DNA of 24,277 nt from a virus. The notes beneath the pieces were generated by a model, which saw only the letters and a program-made list of their open reading frames with translations, searched no databases and was not told the DNA's origin. This document shows positions 20,151-24,277 of this stretch, in pieces. The DNA is taken from positions 1 to 24,277 of IMG/VR virus record IMGVR_UViG_3300025889_018147; one strand, written 5' to 3'. The position numbers and the translations under genes are program-made. Every line of letters starts with the position of its first letter. Positions within the stretch are counted from its first letter, which is position 1.

Positions 20151-20169
20151 TTGCTACTCCTCTTTTTTT
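20140..20169 (+). terminator. Rho-independent terminator (cassette copy 2)
   Basis: The same 5' arm as copy 1 (AGAGGGGAGT) pairs imperfectly with ACTCCTCT (20156-20163) and is followed by TTTTTTT. The next gene's ATG (20170) comes right after the T-tract. Confidence 0.65.
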
Positions 20170-20574
20170 ATGTTTAATTTTAACTTTGGAAAGAAGAAAC
20201 CAGATAAGAAGAAGATAATCCTTATAAGCATCGTACTCAGTGGTATTGTAGCAACCCTCTCCCAATGCACTGGAGTGTCTCAGAATGCCCTGTGGGACCT
20301 CCTAGATGAGGCACAGAGGACTCTGTTCCCTCAAACCATAATCAACGATATCCTGCTCCAAGATCCTGGTGTGGTAGAAAGGAGAGTTGAGAGAGATGTA
20401 GACAAAGCAATCAGAGAATATGAGAGCTTGACAGAGGGTTCTAATGACAGTAGACTACCTTTGTCACGGTTGATAGAGAAGGCTTCAGATAACTCTGAAG
20501 CCCAAAGATTATTAGGAGGTGAAATGAGGATCTGTGCTTCTTGGGTTGAAAATTGTATTATTGATGAAAATTAA
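20170..20574 (+). CDS. Membrane-anchored protein of unknown function (134 aa)
   Basis: The N-terminus is basic (FGKKKPDKKK), followed by one hydrophobic helix (IILISIVLSGIVATLS) and a charged, mostly helical remainder (DPGVVERRVERDVDKAIREYESL). This is an N-in, single-pass topology with a periplasmic helical domain, as in inner-membrane spanins, and it follows the lysis-type genes. The ATG is directly behind a terminator T-tract and has no visible ribosome-binding site, so translation start is uncertain. LSQC could be a poor lipobox. Function is not assigned. Confidence 0.6.
   Translation: MFNFNFGKKKPDKKKIILISIVLSGIVATLSQCTGVSQNALWDLLDEAQRTLFPQTIINDILLQDPGVVERRVERDVDKAIREYESLTEGSNDSRLPLSRLIEKASDNSEAQRLLGGEMRICASWVENCIIDEN
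20481..20502 (+). other. Perfect hairpin inside the 134-aa gene
   Basis: GGCTTCAGA/TCTGAAGCC with a 4-base TAAC loop, nine uninterrupted pairs inside the coding region, without a following T-run. It could be an mRNA processing or pausing element, or chance. Confidence 0.35.
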
Positions 20575-20801
20575 TGACCAATAAACAAAACGAAATTCTT
20601 AAGTGCCTCTTAGTTGCTGGTACTTTTGCAAATACTTTCATGTGTCTTAATCTTTATAATCAACTTGGATCTCTAGAGTATAGTCATTCGCAACTGGATA
20701 GCAATGTAATGTCTGCTATTCAAACTTTGAGTGTTGATGTATGGCAACTTAAAAGTTCTGCCGCAAACAATGCTATGAATTATTCTGGACAATTCGAATG
20801 A
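20574..20801 (+). CDS. Small membrane protein (75 aa)
   Basis: The ATG shares a base with the previous TAA. The 75-residue product has an N-terminal hydrophobic segment (ILKCLLVAGTFANTFMCLNLY) and a polar, helical C-terminus (SVDVWQLKSSAANNAMNYSG). It ends in an ATGA overlap with the RlpA-like gene. The pair of adjacent small membrane proteins (this one and 20170) could form a spanin-like complex, but nothing in the sequence proves it. Confidence 0.55.
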   Translation: MTNKQNEILKCLLVAGTFANTFMCLNLYNQLGSLEYSHSQLDSNVMSAIQTLSVDVWQLKSSAANNAMNYSGQFE

Positions 20802-21112
20802 TTGAAACTGTAATTGCTGGTCTCACATGCGGAATTGCAACTTTTTATGGAGTAGGAGATGGATTTCATGGTCAAACTACTGCAAACGGCGAAAGGTTTG
20901 ATGCTTATCGTTGGACTGCAGCTCATCCTTATCTACCTATGGGTTCAAAAATTCGGGTGACTAATCAGGACAATGGAAAGCAAGTTATTGTTCGTGTGAA
21001 TGATCGTGGTCCTTATTCTCACGCAGACTTGGACCTTTCTTATTCTGCTTTTGCTCATATTGCATCAACACGTAAAGGAAACGCTACTGTATGTTGGAGG
21101 GTTGTAGGTTGA
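20798..21112 (+). CDS. RlpA-like double-psi beta-barrel protein
   Basis: The 104-residue protein contains the RlpA/expansin-like DPBB fold signature. GIATFYGVGDGFHGQTTANGERFD, TAAHPYLPMGSKIRVTN, VIVRVNDRGPY and LDLSYSAFAHI follow the order of the septal-ring protein RlpA, a lytic transglycosylase that cuts peptidoglycan lacking stem peptides. Only a short hydrophobic N-terminus is visible, not a full signal peptide, and the SPOR domain of cellular RlpA is missing. It is coupled by ATGA to the upstream gene and shares its stop with the next start. Confidence 0.87.
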   Translation: MIETVIAGLTCGIATFYGVGDGFHGQTTANGERFDAYRWTAAHPYLPMGSKIRVTNQDNGKQVIVRVNDRGPYSHADLDLSYSAFAHIASTRKGNATVCWRVVG

Positions 21113-21492
21113 AAAAACTTTTGATTCTTGTTTCTATTTTGTTTGCGTCTCCTGTTTTTGCAGAAGAGACAGTCAAAACATATCGTCCATTTCGATATGA
21201 AACTCCATGTCTTTTAGATGCAGGTATTCAAACCTATCCTGATGTATGTGTAGTGATTGAAACCCGTGAAACTGGTGGAGCACTACGCACTCGTAACATT
21301 TTTTCTAATAAACACGGACTCACCATCAAAGGTCGGTTTGATAAAGAGAAAGGATATATGACTTGGGATAGTCACAATCAGTTTGAGTATAAGTGGGACT
21401 ATAAGGTTGGTGGATCTGGTGGTACTGATGGTCTTGGGGCATGGACTTATGTAATGCCAGGTTTTCTTGTTCAAAATGTTTCTTGGGATTAA
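21109..21492 (+). CDS. Secreted protein of unknown function (127 aa)
   Basis: I choose the TTG at 21109, because a perfect signal peptide (MKKLLILVSILFASPVFA, first residue read as Met) begins there, a GGAGG lies 8 bases upstream, and it forms a TTGA overlap with the RlpA stop; an in-frame ATG lies at 21091. The mature 109 residues look beta-rich (FRYETPCLL, DVCVVIETRETGG, GAWTYVMPGFLVQNVSWD) with two cysteines. No domain is recognised. It is probably periplasmic or outer-membrane-directed. Confidence 0.65.
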   Translation: MKKLLILVSILFASPVFAEETVKTYRPFRYETPCLLDAGIQTYPDVCVVIETRETGGALRTRNIFSNKHGLTIKGRFDKEKGYMTWDSHNQFEYKWDYKVGGSGGTDGLGAWTYVMPGFLVQNVSWD

Positions 21493-21499
21493 ATAAATA
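21492..21499 (+). promoter_or_regulatory. Late promoter motif AATAAATA
   Basis: AATAAATA directly overlaps the stop of the secreted protein and lies 23 bases upstream of the metallopeptidase ATG. The position just before a gene start supports function. Confidence 0.6.
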
Positions 21500-21521
21500 G
21501 AAAAAAATATTAATATTATTA

Positions 21522-22268
21522 ATGAAGAAATTATTAGCATCAGTTGGACTTTCATTAACTTTAGTATTTCCTACATTTGCTAATTCATTAGAACCAAAAC
21601 AACCAACAGTAAAACCATACAGTCTCGCAGCAATGGGTTGTATGATTTTACTTGAATGTACAGAAGGTGTTGAGAAACTTACGCCAGAATCTGCTGTATT
21701 TGATAAAGAAGATTTTGCCCCATTCAGAGAAGAAATCAAAAGGATTATCTCTGCTCTGAACAAACTAGAGATCGGAGTTTATCTAGCACCTACTAGATAC
21801 TTCACTCCTAGAACGGTAGGAATTTACAAACCAAATTACAATAGGTTTTTTATTAATGAAGTTCTCCTGAGAGATGAAAGAGAATTCTTAGGAACTCTTC
21901 GTCATGAAGGATGGCACGTAGTTCAGGATGCTATGGGTGGTGGATTAGATACATCATTCATGGCACAAGTTCATCAGGATTCTGAAATCCCTGCTTGGGT
22001 AATGAAGCAAACAAGATTGACCTATGAATCTATCGGCCAAAGTCGTGCTGTTCCTTGGGAAGCAGATGCTAACTGGGCAGAAGAACAACTCAATCAGACT
22101 GCTAGATACCTTGAGATGGCTGCTGAGAGACCACTATGGGAACAGATTACACCAACTCCACTTACTAAGGATTGGTTGATTGGTTGTGGATGGATGAAAC
22201 CACAAGATGGTTTGTATCCCTATTATCCCAACAAAAAAGTTCAATACTGCACTGAAGGAAAATACTGA
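21522..22268 (+). CDS. Secreted zinc metallopeptidase-like protein (HExxH)
   Basis: The 248-residue protein has a signal peptide (MKKLLASVGLSLTLVFPTFA) and a zincin motif TLRHEGWHVVQDAMGG (His128, Glu129, His132). WEADANWAEEQL, with Glu180, is a plausible third ligand as in gluzincins. The fold around it (IYKPNYNRFFINEVLL, then the HExxH helix) resembles small bacterial/phage metallopeptidase-like proteins. Several Cys residues (40, 46, 222, 243) could form disulphides after export. It probably acts in the host periplasm or on the cell surface. The substrate is unknown. Confidence 0.72.
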   Translation: MKKLLASVGLSLTLVFPTFANSLEPKQPTVKPYSLAAMGCMILLECTEGVEKLTPESAVFDKEDFAPFREEIKRIISALNKLEIGVYLAPTRYFTPRTVGIYKPNYNRFFINEVLLRDEREFLGTLRHEGWHVVQDAMGGGLDTSFMAQVHQDSEIPAWVMKQTRLTYESIGQSRAVPWEADANWAEEQLNQTARYLEMAAERPLWEQITPTPLTKDWLIGCGWMKPQDGLYPYYPNKKVQYCTEGKY

Positions 22269-22420
22269 TGGATGTGTTTCCTTGGGGAGTAGTTATAATA
22301 TTGGGCTGCGGTCTTATATTCACAGCATATATTATCTACTACATACTAAAGTTAGCAAACGAGGAGATGAAGGATGAAACATCTGAGTCTGATACTATCA
22401 CTCACAAGTCTGAGCATTAG
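22268..22420 (+). CDS. Small membrane protein (50 aa)
   Basis: The ATG overlaps the metallopeptidase stop (ATGA-type). One hydrophobic segment (VVIILGCGLIFTAYIIYYIL) is followed by a charged tail (ANEEMKDETSESD). It overlaps the next gene by 47 bp in another frame, and its end lies inside that gene. The overlap is long for a phage but both frames look coding. Confidence 0.5.
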   Translation: MDVFPWGVVIILGCGLIFTAYIIYYILKLANEEMKDETSESDTITHKSEH

Positions 22421-22583
22421 TGCTGCGATTGGTGTAGGAGCATATATCACCTATCAGAAAGCACAAAAGATTCTGGACAACCCAGAAGAGTTTGTTGGTG
22501 CTGTTGTAGAGAAACAAGTATCTAAGGCATTCGAAAAACTTCCTATTCCAGGTATAAATACTCAGAAGTTTAAACTTTTTTAA
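22374..22583 (+). CDS. Small N-anchored membrane protein (69 aa)
   Basis: Preceded by GAGGAGATGAAGG as ribosome-binding site. An N-terminal hydrophobic segment (LSLILSLTSLSISAAIGVGAYI) could be a signal anchor, followed by a polar, helical part (KAQKILDNPEEFVGAVVEKQVSKAF). No cysteine suggests a lipoprotein. Function unknown. A perfect late promoter lies inside its 3' end. Confidence 0.6.
   Translation: MKHLSLILSLTSLSISAAIGVGAYITYQKAQKILDNPEEFVGAVVEKQVSKAFEKLPIPGINTQKFKLF
22553..22560 (+). promoter_or_regulatory. Late promoter TATAAATA
   Basis: An exact TATAAATA inside the 3' end of the 69-aa gene, 27 bases upstream of the nuclease ATG, so it would drive the nuclease with a very short leader. 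Confidence 0.6.
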
Positions 22584-22586
22584 CGA

Positions 22587-23048
22587 ATGGGCGCAATGGT
22601 TCCTCCCAGCAGAAAGTCCTGCTATAACTTTAGAGTAAAGGAAATAGAAAAAGTTATTGATGGCGATACTATTGACGTTATTATTGATCTTGGGTTTGAT
22701 CTCTATAAGAAAGAACGTGTCAGAGTTGCTGGTGTTGATACTCCAGAGAAGCGCACCACGAATGATGAAGAGAAAGCATTGGGATATGATGCAACTCATT
22801 GGTTGGAAGAAAAACTTGATGGTGCTATTAAAGGTGAAGATGATCTTATTATTAGGACTGAGCTTGTTGGTGGTTTCGGCAAATATGGTCGTCTCTTGGG
22901 TTGGTTATATATCGGGGACGCAGAACTCTCACTCAATGAACAAATGATTACTGAAGGTTATGCTTGGAGTTACTCTGGAGGAACCAAGCAAAAGAATTAT
23001 GAGGAATTGAAAGAAATTAGACGTGTTAATGGTACTCTTGTAGAATAA
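22587..23048 (+). CDS. Staphylococcal nuclease-like (SNase) protein
   Basis: The 153-residue protein has the SNase-like signature: VIDGDTIDV (residues 23-31), RVRVAGVDTPE (Arg45, Asp51, Glu54, the S. aureus Arg35/Asp40/Glu43 equivalents) and FGKYGRLLG (Arg102, the Arg87 equivalent), then SLNEQMITEGYAW. It should be a Ca-dependent nuclease of DNA or RNA. No signal peptide is visible, unlike secreted nucleases, so an intracellular role in host-nucleic-acid breakdown is likely. The ATG at 22596 is an alternative start. The late promoter context suggests packaging into virions or late action. Confidence 0.9.
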   Translation: MGAMVPPSRKSCYNFRVKEIEKVIDGDTIDVIIDLGFDLYKKERVRVAGVDTPEKRTTNDEEKALGYDATHWLEEKLDGAIKGEDDLIIRTELVGGFGKYGRLLGWLYIGDAELSLNEQMITEGYAWSYSGGTKQKNYEELKEIRRVNGTLVE

Positions 23049-23051
23049 ATA
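23044..23051 (+). promoter_or_regulatory. Late promoter motif AATAAATA
   Basis: AATAAATA overlapping the nuclease stop codon, 25 bases before the next ATG. Confidence 0.55.
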
Positions 23052-23076
23052 ATGTGAAAATTTGGTTAAGGGGTGT

Positions 23077-23232
23077 ATGACTGAAACACCAATTAGTGTT
23101 GAACAAGAACAAGAAGTTAAAAAAAGAAAAGTAGAGAAGGATAATATCTTCCTGGATATTCTTTATAATCTTGTAGTTCAGATGCCTGTTCTGGTAATTT
23201 CCTGGATCATTTCCAAGATTGACTGGGACTAA
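23077..23232 (+). CDS. Small membrane-associated protein (51 aa)
   Basis: A 51-residue ORF with a charged N-terminus (VEQEQEVKKRKVEKD) and a hydrophobic C-terminal half (IFLDILYNLVVQMPVLVISWIISKIDWD). GGGGTGT just before the ATG is a possible weak ribosome-binding site, and a late promoter lies upstream. Its stop interlocks with the stop of the opposing - strand gene (CTAA). A role in host membrane takeover or lysis is possible but not shown. Confidence 0.6.
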   Translation: MTETPISVEQEQEVKKRKVEKDNIFLDILYNLVVQMPVLVISWIISKIDWD

Positions 23233-24062
23233 ATTGAGAACTTAGCAGATAGTTTTTTCGCTATCTTCTTAGCAGGGGCAAAGAGAGGTTTGAATCTTGC
23301 TTGCCCCTCTTTTGTAAATTTATCTGCTATTACATCGTCAATAATGATTTTGTTATCAATCTCATAGAGAGCATTGATTTCAACTTGGTCACGAATATAT
23401 TGCTCTACGTTATCTACCTGCTCTACAAGTCTGGTTCCTTCGGCGGAGTATTCAAAGATATCAATATGTCCCCCTTCAGCAAGCACATAATGCAGAACGG
23501 GTTTGACTTGTTTGATCTTGACCTTGAACTTCTTTTTGGTTGCTTCTTTGATGAGTGGCTCAGCAGCGTTCTTGACAGCGTTAAATGTCTGTGTGGCAAC
23601 CATCGTAGCAGCAGTTGTAACTACTGCGATAGAACCAGCCGTAGCAACAACAGAAGGGTCAGGTAGATTAATATCGACTCCATTGACAGTAAAGGTAGGT
23701 GGTTTGGTTGTTGGTGGAACCTCTATTACGGGGGTAATAGGTTGTGCTATTTGAGGTGCTACTACTGGGGCTGGTGGGGTAGGACTATCGGGTAACCCCC
23801 TGGTCTTATCTGCCTCTTCCTGTGCTTGCTTCTCACGTTCTGCTCTCACAGCAGCATCAAACTCTTCCTGTGTAGGAACATCTATTATTGGATAGTTGAT
23901 GGAAGGATCTGGTGCTTGAAATACTGGTAGTGCTAACCCTCTAACCACAGGAATCTCTGTTTCTCTAACAATCGGTGGTTCTATTGCTGGGATGACACTT
24001 GGACCTTCTATTCCTATCTTTGGAATGCCAGAACTAATGTTATCAATTGGATGTATTTCCAT
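23229..24062 (-). CDS. Protein of unknown function with Pro-rich N-terminal half (277 aa)
   Basis: The 277-residue protein reads leftwards. The first half is rich in Pro and Ile (PSVIPAIEPPIVRET, PTPPAPVVAPQIAQPI), with a charged helix (RAEREKQAQEEADKT) and a later VEVPP/TKPP stretch. A Thr/Ala hydrophobic segment (VVATAGSIAVVTTAATMVAT) follows, then a compact charged domain (KKKFKVKIKQVKPVLHYVLAEGGHIDIF...) and a Lys-rich tail (FAPAKKIAKKLSAKF). It may be a virion or membrane-associated structural protein, but I recognise no domain. It overlaps the upstream - strand gene by 20 bp. Confidence 0.7.
   Translation of the reverse strand: MEIHPIDNISSGIPKIGIEGPSVIPAIEPPIVRETEIPVVRGLALPVFQAPDPSINYPIIDVPTQEEFDAAVRAEREKQAQEEADKTRGLPDSPTPPAPVVAPQIAQPITPVIEVPPTTKPPTFTVNGVDINLPDPSVVATAGSIAVVTTAATMVATQTFNAVKNAAEPLIKEATKKKFKVKIKQVKPVLHYVLAEGGHIDIFEYSAEGTRLVEQVDNVEQYIRDQVEINALYEIDNKIIIDDVIADKFTKEGQARFKPLFAPAKKIAKKLSAKFSI
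23274..23314 (+). terminator. Possible + strand terminator inside the opposing gene
   Basis: AGGGGCAA (23274-23281) pairs with TTGCCCCT (23301-23308) with a 19-base loop and is followed by CTTTTG, about 40 bases after the last + strand stop. The long loop and short T-run make it weak. Confidence 0.35.
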
Positions 24063-24277
24063 TCACCACATCCTGAACTCTAGGATACTTCACAACAACA
24101 TCAGCACAGATTTTGTGGTAAGGACTATCAGGATGGAAACTAATACCATTCTTGATTGCTTCGCCACACTTAAGTAGTCTGACTAATTCAAAGTCAAGTC
24201 TTGCCTTATCTGCTTCTGCCTGTTGTCTTTTGATTTCAACTTGTGCTCTTGCCTTACAGATCTCTTGAAGTGATCCG
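24043..24277 (-). CDS. Partial protein of unknown function (C-terminal 77 aa, start outside window)
   Basis: An open - strand frame enters from the right edge and stops at 24043, overlapping the 277-aa gene by 20 bp. About 77 residues are visible. The first part is a charged coiled-coil-like helix (ICKARAQVEIKRQQAEADKARL), then LVRLLKCGEAIKNGISFHPDSPYHKICADVVVKYPRVQD. No domain is recognised. The overlap suggests that the two - strand genes form one operon. Confidence 0.65.
   Translation of the reverse strand, partial: GSLQEICKARAQVEIKRQQAEADKARLDFELVRLLKCGEAIKNGISFHPDSPYHKICADVVVKYPRVQDVVNGNTSN

Noticed and set aside
1-24277. tRNA genes, CRISPR arrays, insertion sequences, attachment sites
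   Set aside because: No cloverleaf-like segment, regularly spaced repeat array, transposase frame or integrase was found on reading the window; the only repeats are the 22-bp cassette and the duplicated LHNFF module.

Overview
This window looks like part of the genome of a T4-like cyanophage (a myovirus of marine Synechococcus or Prochlorococcus). The evidence is two high-light-inducible (hli) proteins, a plant-type 2Fe-2S ferredoxin and a plastocyanin in a dense phage-style gene array, together with T4-type late promoter motifs (TATAAATA or AATAAATA) in front of gene groups, several lysozyme-type enzymes, and many tiny ORFs coupled by 1-20 bp overlaps. Nearly everything reads on the + strand. 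Only the last about 1 kb is on the - strand and meets the + strand genes tail to tail.

Region 1 (1-13183) is an AT-rich surface-glycan cassette in one continuous chain of overlapping genes. It holds a partial GDP-mannose 3,5-epimerase, a second NAD-dependent epimerase/reductase, two GT11 fucosyltransferase-like enzymes, several GT-A-like glycosyltransferases, a GT25 enzyme, a methyltransferase, an SDR and an MDR oxidoreductase, a compact fused thiamine-diphosphate E1 enzyme, and a cupin. It also holds a dissected ADP-heptose pathway: HldE-like kinase, HldD epimerase, HldE-like adenylyltransferase and a HAD phosphatase. Together these could make nucleotide-activated heptose and GDP-L-galactose-like sugars and assemble a glycan. 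Whether that glycan modifies host LPS or the virion cannot be told from the sequence.

Region 2 (13184-16340) begins with a small outer-membrane beta-barrel-like protein behind a leader carrying two hairpins. A terminator with an embedded sigma70-type promoter follows, then a photosynthesis/redox island: hli, unknown, small membrane peptide, ferredoxin, small membrane peptide, plastocyanin, small membrane peptide, unknown, hli, acidic-tail membrane peptide, type-5 peroxiredoxin. A strong terminator followed by a late promoter closes it. These genes are visibly less AT-rich than the glycan cassette.

Region 3 (16329-23232) is a late-type region of envelope-active and virion-associated proteins. 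It contains a C39-like cysteine peptidase, a GH24 lysozyme that appears to be made as a fusion by programmed -1 frameshifting, a holin-like two-TM protein, a tail-lysozyme-type hydrolase, an HNH-like protein whose N-terminus resembles the T4 capsid-targeting peptide, an RlpA-like protein, a secreted HExxH metallopeptidase, a staphylococcal-nuclease homologue and several small membrane proteins. AATAAATA/TATAAATA late motifs recur in the gaps, two of them in an identical promoter/terminator cassette. The - strand end (23229-24277) holds two ORFs of unknown function, one cut by the window edge. The strongest candidate for something undescribed is the frameshifted lysozyme, which shares a duplicated N-terminal module with the C39 peptidase.
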